DNA from: Candidatus Thorarchaeota archaeon
GTDB taxonomy: Archaea; Asgardarchaeota; Thorarchaeia; Thorarchaeales; Thorarchaeaceae
DNA length: 64,000 nucleotides
Assembly (NCBI GenBank): GCA_004524595.1
Contig: SDOA01000004.1
Coordinates: 1-64,000, forward strand
Reading direction: 5' to 3'
The position numbers were made by a program, and so were the translations under genes. Positions 34,794-43,936 of the stretch are shown here, in pieces (the first letter of the stretch is position 1; each line of letters starts with the position of its first letter). Under the pieces are notes generated by a model. It ran no database searches. It was not told where the DNA came from and worked only from the letters and a program-made list of their open reading frames with translations.

Positions 34794-36953
34794 ATGAGAA
34801 GAACAAGTAGATTATTGGCGCTCATATTTGTCACATTCATGATATTGGGTAGCACTCAAATCCAGACAATAACGCCAGATATCAATGGCAATCAACCAGT
34901 GAGCGCTTCACTCGACATTCTGAAGACGGCAGCTTACGATTCGCCTAATATTACTGCAATGGTACTCAGTCCAGCTAATGGAACTGCAGTTTCAATGACT
35001 TTTGATATTAGTCTTAATATGACCTCAGATTTTGTCACCCTAAATCTCACCCTCTTTATTGATGGTACAATTTACCCAGTATATAATGAAACACCAATCG
35101 TTGCCAGTCCAAATTGGATTCAAAATATTTCTGTTGATTCATCGTCTCTTGGAGATACCTGGCATAATTTCACTGTATTCTTTGAGAATTTAGCAGAGAG
35201 AGAGTCAGTATACTTGCTCTATTACGTTGATAATACGGAACCGAACTTTGTCATCTCACTAATAAGTCCGGCAAATCAAACTACTATAAGTGGAATTGTT
35301 AGCATTAACCTTAATATAATATCAGACTATGATTTGTTTAACGTAACTGTTTTCGTGGATGGTAATGTAAAATCATTCCAATGGATTGGGACTGGTAATG
35401 TAAGTGTTGTTATTGACACTAGCACACTCCTAGAGGGTTATGATAATTTTACCCTATTATTCCAATATGATATGTTACAGATTCATTTTGAATATGCATT
35501 GTACCTTGTCTATTTGGTAGATAATGATGGAGTACCAATTACAATCTCTCACTTAGAACCTGCAAACCAAACAGAGATCTATGGAACTTTTGATTTGGTT
35601 CTTCTCATTGGATCTGAATATGAGCCGCTGAATCTAACACTTTTCGTCAACGGCGAAATATCCCAATACAATAAGAGCTCGATTGGAATCAAGCAACAGA
35701 CAATATCAATTGATACGCTACCATTTGATGAAGGTCTAGCAAACTTCACACTTCTATTTGAATATAATGTAACCGGAGAGGATGCACGAGTAGTCTATCA
35801 TTTAGTGTTCCTTATTGATAATCATGATAAACCAGTTATCATAATTCTAGATCCAAGTGCGGATTCTACTGTTACAGGTCTGACTGATTTTTGGCTTAAT
35901 ATTTCATCAACTCATCCAGATCTTTTCCTAAATATTACTGTAGATGGAAAAATTGTAGAGGAATATAATGCCACAATAATTTCTGTAGGTGCATTCAACT
36001 ATACACTGAACACTAGTAGGTATGAGAACGGGAATCATGTGATTGCCATAACAGCATTTACTGGTGAAGGTGAGTTTAGAACAGTGGAACGAAATCTCAT
36101 CTTCTTAGATTATGTACGTGTATGGATCTCTGGTGTTACTAGCCATGATAGAATATTCGGTGAAGCTGAAATCACAGTTAGAATGGAGTCAGCTTTTACC
36201 AATGCTACCATGTCACTCTATGTTGATAACGTACTTGCTGAAGATGTCACCAATATTACAATATACCCAGGTAATAACAAGATCAAGTTCGATACCACTG
36301 TCTTTCCAGAAGGAGAACAAACAGTAAAGGTCATTGCTTACGACGAGTTTGGCCATCTATGGATAACTAACATGATTCTTGAGGTAGATAACAAAGGAGC
36401 ACCAACTCTCCGATTTATCACAAGGGATGCAGTTGTGGTAGGGCTTGCAAGCTTCGAACTTGATGTCGAATCAGATTGGGACGAGGTACTAGTAATAATC
36501 TATGTTGATGATAATATTGTAAATAGCTACAACAATCTGACTATAGATGTTAGTTCAGGATCCTTCATCTTCCAGATTGATGTCGGCAACTATGCTAAGA
36601 CTGAACATGCAGTTCGTGTTGTCATGACTACCCCAGAAGGCGATGCCTCAGAAGTCGAACGGACATTCGGATTCGCCTCTCTTAGGGCTGAAGAAATACT
36701 AAGTATTGGTGTTCTGTTTGGTCTTGCTATATTCATACCATTCTATCGTTGGAGGAAGGGAGGTCAATCAATTAAGACGGTATTGATTGTCGATTCTATT
36801 TTCCTCGCGGTTGTTATTGGAGCCTTTATATTGTTGGGGATTAACACAATACCTTTCATAACATGGCATGTGAATCTAGCTAGCATATGGGCTATAGGTG
36901 GAATCCTTGTTTTCACAAACTGGGCATTACCATTTCTGACTGAAGAATCATAA
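34794..36953 (+). CDS. Large surface protein with Ig-like repeats and C-terminal membrane segments
   Basis: A 719-residue protein with an N-terminal signal peptide (MRRTSRLLALIFVTFMILGS), then about five or six repeats of roughly 100 residues. Each repeat ends in a strand with VDN or DN (LYYVDNTEPN, VYLVDNDGVP, VFLIDNHDKP) and begins with a PANxT or similar turn, in the manner of bacterial Ig-like or FN3-type extracellular domains. There are many Asn-x-Ser/Thr sequons. The C-terminal 85 residues hold three TM helices with a short basic loop (YRWRKGGQ). It is exposed outside and tethered, probably a surface or adhesion component. A GGAAGG lies before the ATG. Confidence 0.8.
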   Translation: MRRTSRLLALIFVTFMILGSTQIQTITPDINGNQPVSASLDILKTAAYDSPNITAMVLSPANGTAVSMTFDISLNMTSDFVTLNLTLFIDGTIYPVYNETPIVASPNWIQNISVDSSSLGDTWHNFTVFFENLAERESVYLLYYVDNTEPNFVISLISPANQTTISGIVSINLNIISDYDLFNVTVFVDGNVKSFQWIGTGNVSVVIDTSTLLEGYDNFTLLFQYDMLQIHFEYALYLVYLVDNDGVPITISHLEPANQTEIYGTFDLVLLIGSEYEPLNLTLFVNGEISQYNKSSIGIKQQTISIDTLPFDEGLANFTLLFEYNVTGEDARVVYHLVFLIDNHDKPVIIILDPSADSTVTGLTDFWLNISSTHPDLFLNITVDGKIVEEYNATIISVGAFNYTLNTSRYENGNHVIAITAFTGEGEFRTVERNLIFLDYVRVWISGVTSHDRIFGEAEITVRMESAFTNATMSLYVDNVLAEDVTNITIYPGNNKIKFDTTVFPEGEQTVKVIAYDEFGHLWITNMILEVDNKGAPTLRFITRDAVVVGLASFELDVESDWDEVLVIIYVDDNIVNSYNNLTIDVSSGSFIFQIDVGNYAKTEHAVRVVMTTPEGDASEVERTFGFASLRAEEILSIGVLFGLAIFIPFYRWRKGGQSIKTVLIVDSIFLAVVIGAFILLGINTIPFITWHVNLASIWAIGGILVFTNWALPFLTEES

Positions 36954-37817
36954 TAATTTCGTCACGGGAATATCTGTCGAGAGCTCAGAGGACCATTTGG
37001 CAACTGATGAGTAAATGCCTAGATGGTCCTTTGAGATTGTTGTTTCTATTGATTTTAATTTCCAGATAGATGCAGCTCTTGCAGTTCGTGAGATTACTGC
37101 ATCTGCAAATTCCAATCCACGTTTTGTAACATCAGCAACAAAGACACCGGATTTACTGTTTTTCTTAGCGATGACACCTACACCTATCAATTTGTCAGCG
37201 GCATGATATTCAAATAAACGACCAGTCAGTCTTCCATCAATGACATCGCCAGCTAATTCAGCAAGTGCACCAGGATATGCAATGTGACTGAACTTCAGTG
37301 ACTTTGGTAACTTGGAAGCACTATCTATTTTTTCTGTCTTGATTTTGCTATTTCGTTTTTCAGGAATCTTGCCGAGGGGTGTCTTAAGATTGACAATAGA
37401 ACCACGTGCAAAATACTTGACCTTCATCCAATAGTTATAAGCTGCAGGGGGAGTGGTAGCAATCACACGGACAACCTTCTTCTTTTTCAATACATCCTCA
37501 GCAGCATGGGTTAGTTGCGTCCCTATTGTTTTCTTTTGATGTCGCACATCAATATCGAGATTGCGAATAATCCCTACTCTGCTAACAATTGGGTTTTTCT
37601 CCAATCGAACCACAATCTCCCCGACAGCATGCCCATCTTGTTCAGCTACTAACCAACCCCAATTCTCAAATGTCACTCCTCGATGTTCATCTTTAACTTG
37701 CTCTACAGTCGTGTAACCGCTATCTTTTTGCTTGTAGAACCATCGAGTGCCTTGATATACTTCTAACAGGTCACTGCAGTCTTTCATCTTACCAGTTCGT
37801 ATTGTGACCATGACCAC
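36948..37817 (-). CDS. GNAT acetyltransferase with C-terminal extension
   Basis: A 289-residue protein. Residues 1-130 form a GNAT domain (LVAEQDGHAVGEIVVR, IRNLDIDVRHQKKTIGTQLT with an unusual KKT in the acetyl-CoA loop). The second half has a second GNAT-like fold (IGVGVIAKK, FVADVTKRGLEFADAVISRT), joined by a Lys-rich linker. Its last codon overlaps the end of the surface protein gene by 6 bases. Substrate unknown. Confidence 0.78.
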   Translation of the reverse strand: MVMVTIRTGKMKDCSDLLEVYQGTRWFYKQKDSGYTTVEQVKDEHRGVTFENWGWLVAEQDGHAVGEIVVRLEKNPIVSRVGIIRNLDIDVRHQKKTIGTQLTHAAEDVLKKKKVVRVIATTPPAAYNYWMKVKYFARGSIVNLKTPLGKIPEKRNSKIKTEKIDSASKLPKSLKFSHIAYPGALAELAGDVIDGRLTGRLFEYHAADKLIGVGVIAKKNSKSGVFVADVTKRGLEFADAVISRTARAASIWKLKSIETTISKDHLGIYSSVAKWSSELSTDIPVTKLL

Positions 37818-37880
37818 TTACCTCAAGTTATCCTATATTAGGTCAACAATATGCTGAAAATAAAACGATGTAAGACATGG

Positions 37881-38807
37881 CTATTTCACAAGCTTATCAC
37901 ACAGTTTTATGCAAGCATCACTTAATTCACTTGCACTAGAACCAAAGAGGTATAGAATAGGTTCAACACCATATCCACCAGGAACATGGATAGCTGGATT
38001 AGTAGAGGACTTCTTCCTCTTTGTTGAAGCTTTTACTGATTCAATAATTTTCTCAGCATCGTTCGTGGATTGTTCAACAGAAGATACTTGGAAACCAGAT
38101 GATGCCGCTGCTGCTACAACGTTAGGGGCTCCACTAATACACAGACAAGATCTAATCTCAGGCCACTGCTCCCTTGCTAAAAGCAGAAGTTGAGCTGTGT
38201 GCCTTGATGTTCCAAATTGAGGACTTAATGCTCTGGCTTTGCCATCTACCAGTGTTATTCGCCCAGGAATTCCAGCAACCTCATCAAGATTAGTTGCCGT
38301 ACCCTCAGTAGACACCAGATTTGCGCGTACCTGAGGCATAACAAGTTTGAACGAAGGACAGGATTCAATCTGATGTATGGCCTCCTGCATATCTTTGATT
38401 ACCTGAGCTCTCCCAGTCAGATCCTCATCTTGCCCACCCAGCAATTGACCGCATATTTGACAATCTACATCTCTTAGTGATGAAACACGTAATTTGTGCA
38501 ACTTGCATACATGAGAACTCAAACGTGATTTCATACATGCAGAACATACTTCCTTCACAATCTTATCATGAGAGAGAACAGGAGAAGTCATGAGTTCAAT
38601 TATATTGGGGAGTACTAGTGTGGCTTCAGGGGAGAGCATTAGTCTGTCATTCGATTGAGTCAAGTATTTACTGACTGCAGCCTGAGTCAAATCCATTTTC
38701 TTAGCAATTTCACTCTGAGATAGGCCAGCTCGTTTTAGTTCGTGAGAGACCTTTGCTCTCAATGAAGGCAAAAATTCACGCTGTACAGTTTCACAAGGGG
38801 GTCTCAT
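37881..38807 (-). CDS. thiR: Thiamine regulator ThiR (HTH plus ThiN domain)
   Basis: A 308-residue regulator. An N-terminal HTH (KRAGLSQSEIAKKMDLTQAA, then VSKYL; residues 24-49) is followed by a Cys-rich segment (C88, C91, C101, C116, C119) that may bind metal, and by a ThiN domain from about residue 130 (PQVRANLV, EVAGIPGRITLV, SPQFGTSRHTA). In Archaea, HTH-ThiN proteins (ThiR) control thiamine genes using the ThiN domain as a thiamine-phosphate sensor. It is divergent from a ThiBPQ-like transporter, which fits that role well. A TATATA box (38826-38833) lies about 20 bases before its ATG, so the message is nearly leaderless. Confidence 0.9.
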   Translation of the reverse strand: MRPPCETVQREFLPSLRAKVSHELKRAGLSQSEIAKKMDLTQAAVSKYLTQSNDRLMLSPEATLVLPNIIELMTSPVLSHDKIVKEVCSACMKSRLSSHVCKLHKLRVSSLRDVDCQICGQLLGGQDEDLTGRAQVIKDMQEAIHQIESCPSFKLVMPQVRANLVSTEGTATNLDEVAGIPGRITLVDGKARALSPQFGTSRHTAQLLLLAREQWPEIRSCLCISGAPNVVAAAASSGFQVSSVEQSTNDAEKIIESVKASTKRKKSSTNPAIHVPGGYGVEPILYLFGSSASELSDACIKLCDKLVK

Positions 38808-38825
38808 ACTTGGGGTCTCCAGAAG

Positions 38826-38833
38826 GTATATAT
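38826..38833 (-). promoter_or_regulatory. TATA box of thiR
   Basis: TATATA on the minus strand, about 20-26 bases upstream of the ATG at 38807. Confidence 0.5.
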
Positions 38834-38845
38834 GGCACGGCCGCT

Positions 38846-38867
38846 TATAACACTGTTGTATAACACT
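38846..38867 (+). promoter_or_regulatory. Direct repeat over the thiB promoter, candidate ThiR operator
   Basis: TATAACACT occurs twice (38846-38854 and 38859-38867), 13 bases apart. The first copy with its flanks is also roughly palindromic. Both copies are TATA-like and lie 23-44 bases before the thiB start, so a bound regulator would block TBP. The site sits between the divergent thiR and thiBPQ genes. Confidence 0.5.
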
Positions 38868-38889
38868 ATAATATGATAGAAGTGATTTA

Positions 38890-40014
38890 ATGTCAGAATA
38901 TCCTGTCAGGAAAAATCCTAAGACGATGATTGCTGTCGTGACAGTAATTGTTGTGATAATCGTAGCTACATATGGAGTGGTTACATGGTGGAAACCAAGA
39001 TTCGTCGTCTACACCTATAGCAGTTTCATGGAATGGGGTGATGAAGGAGCAGAAGCTGTTCTTGAGCGAGCATTTGCACCATTTGAAGAAAAATATGGTA
39101 TTGACATCAAATTTGTCCTTCTCGAAGCTGATGCGAATTTTATTGTTTCCAAATTGAAAGCTGAGGCTGCAAATCCTGTTGCTGATGTGGTTATAGGAAT
39201 TGATAATATATTAATCCTCCAGGAAACTGCAAGAAGTGTATTAGAACCATACGAATCACCAAATCTTGCATACATTAATCAGAGTCTTATCGATGCGCTA
39301 GATCCAGAACATTATCTCACTCCCTTTGATTTCGGTCTTGTAAGTTTAATATATTCGAAAAATACAATCAATACTACAAGTCTCCCTCAGCTCAACAATC
39401 TCACATTTGCAGATTTATCAAATCCAACTCTTGCGTCAGCGCTCGTAACAGAAGACCCTCGTTTCAGTAGTCCGGGTCTTGCATTCTTACTTTCGCAAAT
39501 TGCTGTATATGAGAAAATACTCGAGGAAGACTGGAAAACATGGTGGGATGATGTCAAAGGATTAATTGATGTTGAAGAGGGATGGACTGAGGCATGGTCA
39601 GCTTGGGAAACAGACCCAACAAAACATCTTCTAGTGAGTTATGGTACTGATCCTGCGTATTCAGCAAATTACTTGGGAACAGCACCAGATACTGCGGTAG
39701 CACCTCTCTATTACAATGGAAAACATTGGGCATGGATGCAGGTAGAAGGCGTTGGTCTTGTCAAGAATGGTCCAAATCCCGAATTAGGAAAGGCATTCAT
39801 TGACTATTGTCTGAATATCACAGTTCAACAGGAGATACCGCTAAACCAATGGATGTTCCCAGTTAGGACAGATTTTGATCTGCCAAGTGTGTTTGATTAT
39901 GCAATTCATCCAGATGAGATATTTATCCTCAATACCCTCCTTAATAGCACAGAAATTGCAGCTAATCTTCAGGATTGGCTTGACGATTATTCAACGATCA
40001 TGACACCGGGTTAA
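38890..40014 (+). CDS. thiB: Thiamine ABC transporter substrate-binding protein (TbpA/ThiB-like)
   Basis: A 374-residue periplasmic-type binding protein anchored by an N-terminal helix (residues about 14-32). VYTYSSFMEWGDEGAE at the start of the mature domain, LLVSYGTDPAYSANY, HWAWMQVEGVGLVKNG and NQWMFPV match the TbpA/ThiB family, which carries thiamine or its phosphates. There is no lipobox Cys, so the anchor is the signal-like helix. It is followed after 11 bases by the permease gene in an operon. Confidence 0.88.
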   Translation: MSEYPVRKNPKTMIAVVTVIVVIIVATYGVVTWWKPRFVVYTYSSFMEWGDEGAEAVLERAFAPFEEKYGIDIKFVLLEADANFIVSKLKAEAANPVADVVIGIDNILILQETARSVLEPYESPNLAYINQSLIDALDPEHYLTPFDFGLVSLIYSKNTINTTSLPQLNNLTFADLSNPTLASALVTEDPRFSSPGLAFLLSQIAVYEKILEEDWKTWWDDVKGLIDVEEGWTEAWSAWETDPTKHLLVSYGTDPAYSANYLGTAPDTAVAPLYYNGKHWAWMQVEGVGLVKNGPNPELGKAFIDYCLNITVQQEIPLNQWMFPVRTDFDLPSVFDYAIHPDEIFILNTLLNSTEIAANLQDWLDDYSTIMTPG

Positions 40015-40025
40015 GAGGTGCACTG

Positions 40026-41672
40026 ATGGCAAAGATAGATCGAGGTACATACTTCCTATTATTAATACCAATAGCCCTTCTATCTTTCTTTCTTATTTAT
40101 CCAGTAGTACGAGTAACGTTTGAAGGATTACTTTCTGATACTGGAAAATCCTTTCATAAAGTAATTTCCTCATATAGCACACAATACACAATAATCTTCA
40201 CTTTCAGTCAAGCAATCGTAAGTACGATAATGTCAGTATTAGTGGGTCTACCTGGAGCATTACTTCTATCACGACTTGATTTCAAGGGTAAATCGATAAT
40301 TCGGCCACTCATTATCATTCCATTTGTCTTACCACCAATCGTTGTGGTTGTTGGATTTATGCAAATGTTTGGTGCATATGGTCTAATTGATACATTCTTC
40401 ATGTGGTTACTTCAAAGTCCTACATCTGTATTGAATATTGCAGATGGAGTAGTTGGAATCATACTTGCTCATACGTTTTACAATGCACCTCTTGTGATCC
40501 TATTAGTTTCAGCATCGTTAGAACGCCTTAATCCTGAAATTGAAGATGCTGCAGAGATACTAGGCGCTACTACATATAAGCGGTTTTCCCGAATTACATT
40601 ACCACATATTTTCCCCGCAATAACAGCAGCTGCAATTCTTACATTCCTATTCTGTTTCATGTCCTTTCCAATTGTACTAGCATTGGGCAATGGTGTCTAC
40701 AAGACGATGGAGGTTCAAATCTGGGATTCCTTTAGATGGTCCAATTACGGTGAAGCAAGTTCATTGGTGTTGATTCAAATCTTAATCACAATGACCTTGG
40801 CTATAACCTATATCCAATTAGGACGTGAAAAAGATCAGACAGTTGCGCCTACATCATCGATGAGAAGTGTCAAATTTCGAAACTACATGAAGAGAGAACA
40901 AGTATTCATTATAGGATATATTATAATGGTTCTGATTCTCATCGGCGGACCAATTGTAGCAATCTTGAGAGCTGCAATATACGATCCTTTATTGAAGAGA
41001 TATTCGCTTGATGGTTTTGTTTATTTGTTTACTGTGGGGTCAAATGGAGGATTTGGTCCATTAATGAACACCTTATTCTATGGTGGATTAGCAACACTTC
41101 TGTCAATTCTTCTTGGAATCCCCCTCGCATATGCACACAAGTCCAGAGCTCGCGGTTTACCAACACTCTCATCAATTATGGTTCTCCTACCTTTAGGAAT
41201 TTCATCAATTTCAATGGCCTACGGACTTATGACTGTCATCGCAGTTCCAACAGGTCTTAATATTAATCCATGGCCAATTATTGTAATAGCTCAAACAATA
41301 ATTGGACTTCCATTTACCACAAGGTCGATTGAGATTTCTCTGAGGAGTATTGACCCAAACATACTAGATCAAGCTGACTCACTTGGTGCATCAAGATTTC
41401 AACGGTTTTTCTTTATCGAGCTACCTTTATTATTGCCAGGTATTATTGTCGGTGCAGTATTCGCTTTTGCAATGGCAATAGGAGAAATGTCTGCTACTCT
41501 CTTCATTGCTCTTCCTCAAAATTATACTCTAGCAGTAGCAATCTATAATAATCTCGGAGTCAGGAAATTCCTACAGGCAGGAGCTTCGGCCTTATTTCTT
41601 GTTGCAATCTGTGTTGCCGCCTTTTTCGCAATGGAGAGAGTTTCAAAGAGTGGTACAGGAGGCGCGTTATGA
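40026..41672 (+). CDS. thiP: Thiamine ABC transporter permease (ThiP-like, fused)
   Basis: A 548-residue membrane protein with 12 or so TM helices and two permease domains in one chain, as in ThiP. Each half ends in the EAA loop that contacts the ATPase (EDAAEILGATTYKRFSRITLP and LDQADSLGASRFQRFFFIELP). An AGAGGTG Shine-Dalgarno sits just upstream. Its stop overlaps the start of the ATPase gene by 4 bases (ATGA). Confidence 0.93.
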   Translation: MAKIDRGTYFLLLIPIALLSFFLIYPVVRVTFEGLLSDTGKSFHKVISSYSTQYTIIFTFSQAIVSTIMSVLVGLPGALLLSRLDFKGKSIIRPLIIIPFVLPPIVVVVGFMQMFGAYGLIDTFFMWLLQSPTSVLNIADGVVGIILAHTFYNAPLVILLVSASLERLNPEIEDAAEILGATTYKRFSRITLPHIFPAITAAAILTFLFCFMSFPIVLALGNGVYKTMEVQIWDSFRWSNYGEASSLVLIQILITMTLAITYIQLGREKDQTVAPTSSMRSVKFRNYMKREQVFIIGYIIMVLILIGGPIVAILRAAIYDPLLKRYSLDGFVYLFTVGSNGGFGPLMNTLFYGGLATLLSILLGIPLAYAHKSRARGLPTLSSIMVLLPLGISSISMAYGLMTVIAVPTGLNINPWPIIVIAQTIIGLPFTTRSIEISLRSIDPNILDQADSLGASRFQRFFFIELPLLLPGIIVGAVFAFAMAIGEMSATLFIALPQNYTLAVAIYNNLGVRKFLQAGASALFLVAICVAAFFAMERVSKSGTGGAL

Positions 41673-42733
41673 TGGTCGATGTGGAACTAAGGGGAATTAT
41701 CAGAAAATTTGAAGATGGAACACATATTGGCCCAATCGATTTGAAAGTCAAGGATGGAGAACTGCTTACATTATTAGGACCGAGTGGATCAGGGAAGACA
41801 ACAACACTCAGAATGATTGCTGGATTTATCGAAGCTGATAAAGGACAGCTGCTATTCGATAATGTTGATATGGTAGATGTATCTTCACGTGAGAGATCAA
41901 TTGGAATGGTCTTCCAATCAGTTGCCCTCTTTCCAAATATGACAGTCTATCAAAATATTGCATTTGGTCCAGATATGGCAGAATGGTCACAGGAACGGAC
42001 AGTTGCAAGAGTGGAAGAACTTGCAGAACTCTTGGGAATTCGCCATTTGTTATTTCGTAAGATTAGTGAGATAAGTGGAGGAGAGGCACAACGCGTCGGA
42101 CTGGCAAGAGCACTTGCAAAAGAACCAAGACTCCTACTTCTTGATGAACCACTATCAGCATTAGATCCTCAACTAAGAGAAAGACTTCAACTGGAAATCA
42201 GAAGAGTTCAACAAAAGTTAGGAATAACAACAATATATGTGACCCACAGTCAAGATGAAGCTTTTGCTATATCTGATAGAGTGGCTGTAATTGATGATGG
42301 AAGAATAATTCAGGTTGGAACCCCTGAAGATCTCTATAATGCTCCAGTAAACGAATTTGTCGCGAGGTTCTTAGGAAGTGGCAATGTATTCTGCGGCGTT
42401 ATTAGAGAGGCGAATAACAGCAATCTCATTGTCGAAGTCAATAAGCTCAAGTTCTTCATTAAGGGGGTAGGAACTGTAGGGGAAGAATTGAAATTTACTG
42501 TGAAGCCAGAAGATATCATCCTCAATCAACAGGATGATGAAAATTCAATCAAAGGAGAAATTCTTTCTATTACGCCACTTGTAGGTCTTTTCAAGATAGC
42601 AATTGCACTTAATGGTGAAACAGTCTATGCAATAACTCAAGATGAGAATATCATAAAACAGCTGAGGGGGAGTAAAGAGAAACTGATTTCATTCTTCTTC
42701 AGTCCCAGTGCTGCTGTTATCATCTCTGATTGA
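41669..42733 (+). CDS. thiQ: Thiamine ABC transporter ATP-binding protein (ThiQ/PotA-like)
   Basis: A 354-residue ABC ATPase. Walker A LLGPSGSGKTTT, Q-loop MVFQSVALFPNM, signature SGGEAQRVGLARALA (ISGGE in place of LSGGQ), Walker B LLLLDEPLSALD and the switch His (VTHSQDEAF) are present. The C-terminal 110 residues are a TOBE-like regulatory domain, making it longer than E. coli ThiQ and more like PotA/FbpC. It powers the ThiP permease. Its last 45 bases overlap the convergent gene at 42689. Confidence 0.94.
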   Translation: MMVDVELRGIIRKFEDGTHIGPIDLKVKDGELLTLLGPSGSGKTTTLRMIAGFIEADKGQLLFDNVDMVDVSSRERSIGMVFQSVALFPNMTVYQNIAFGPDMAEWSQERTVARVEELAELLGIRHLLFRKISEISGGEAQRVGLARALAKEPRLLLLDEPLSALDPQLRERLQLEIRRVQQKLGITTIYVTHSQDEAFAISDRVAVIDDGRIIQVGTPEDLYNAPVNEFVARFLGSGNVFCGVIREANNSNLIVEVNKLKFFIKGVGTVGEELKFTVKPEDIILNQQDDENSIKGEILSITPLVGLFKIAIALNGETVYAITQDENIIKQLRGSKEKLISFFFSPSAAVIISD

Positions 42734-43765
42734 TTTCATAGCAGTTTCCATTTCAGATGTAAGGTCCTGCAGCGTATCAGGCTCATCTTCAGGAACATAC
42801 TCGAACTCATCGGCTGTTAAGATTTGGCGCTCTAGTAATGAGAGAAGCCTGCTTCGAATATAGCCTGCAGAAGTTATCATATCAGGAACTTCATATTTCC
42901 GGTTGAGGACATTCATAAGAGATGCAGTTGCCCTGCTCTTGAAAACCATGAAGACAAAAGTGAAATTGAGTATTATTGAGAAGAGAGGACCGAGTGGTAC
43001 AAGGATAACGAAGAGGGATATCCAAGGGGCATCAAATCCAGTAGTTAGAGTTAGCTCAATCCAGACTAATATAATATCAATACCTGCAAAGAACTCGAGA
43101 ATATCTTCGAGGTCATCACCAACATTACTCATCGACCTATCACGCTCATCAAGATGAAATAGTCCAGAGTCTTTTATCAACCAAGGACCATAATAGAGCA
43201 CTAGAACTGTGATAGGGAGCAATAGAATACTAGCCCACATGACGGCTGTACCAAATCCAACAATATCCCAAGTTTCAACATTCATCATCAGCTCGAAACT
43301 GATGAAGGTGAATGCAATTCCGACAACTAGAACAGAACCATAGAGAGATCTTCTCAAAACAGTCCGATATGATTGATCCACAGGTTCTGGACTAAGGAAA
43401 TACTCACCAGTTCCACGTTTGAAGAAGCTATGAATTCTGAGGGGTAGTCCAACAGAATCTGGAAAACGTATCATAATTGCACAAATAATCACAGCCACTA
43501 CAATGGATACTACTGATGCAAGAAGCATCCAAAATGTATATGGAATATATTTTGTTGGTAAGACAATCCAGACTCCTGAGATATTTAGAAGATATAAGAG
43601 CCCCCATGTCGATGCAATCATAATTAGAGATGAACCAATAAGACCAAGAGCAATTTGCAGATTAGTCAATTTCTCCATCTGTCTTAATTCGTAAGTATAT
43701 GACTTCACGAGTCTGGTTTTTCTTGTCACAAAAACACCATGAAAGTAGAGTCTGTCATCACTCAT
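42689..43765 (-). CDS. Polytopic membrane protein, unknown
   Basis: A 358-residue protein with about seven or eight TM segments, a loop with the acidic stretch NVGDDLEDILEFF, and a charged C-terminal tail (about 290-358) rich in Glu and Asp. I do not recognise the family. It overlaps the 3' end of thiQ by 45 bases on the opposite strand. The tail is the overlapped part and is plausible in this frame, but the true stop context should be confirmed. Confidence 0.7.
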   Translation of the reverse strand: MSDDRLYFHGVFVTRKTRLVKSYTYELRQMEKLTNLQIALGLIGSSLIMIASTWGLLYLLNISGVWIVLPTKYIPYTFWMLLASVVSIVVAVIICAIMIRFPDSVGLPLRIHSFFKRGTGEYFLSPEPVDQSYRTVLRRSLYGSVLVVGIAFTFISFELMMNVETWDIVGFGTAVMWASILLLPITVLVLYYGPWLIKDSGLFHLDERDRSMSNVGDDLEDILEFFAGIDIILVWIELTLTTGFDAPWISLFVILVPLGPLFSIILNFTFVFMVFKSRATASLMNVLNRKYEVPDMITSAGYIRSRLLSLLERQILTADEFEYVPEDEPDTLQDLTSEMETAMKSIRDDNSSTGTEEE

Positions 43766-43936
43766 AAGCGTTCTTTGAACCTATCCAAGCCATAATTTAC
43801 AATTATATCCAGCACAATAACAATCATATAGCACAATCAGCGATTAAACAATGCGCTGTCAATACACTCAAGGCTTATGTTTTGAGTTATCACAATGCAT
43901 ACTTACACAAGTTCAACAATTGCGTAGTGATTGATT

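Noticed and set aside
43866..43887. Six-bp palindrome (ACTCAA/TTGAGT) before the gelsolin-like gene
   Set aside because: Arms too short to separate from chance, although it encloses a possible TATA box.
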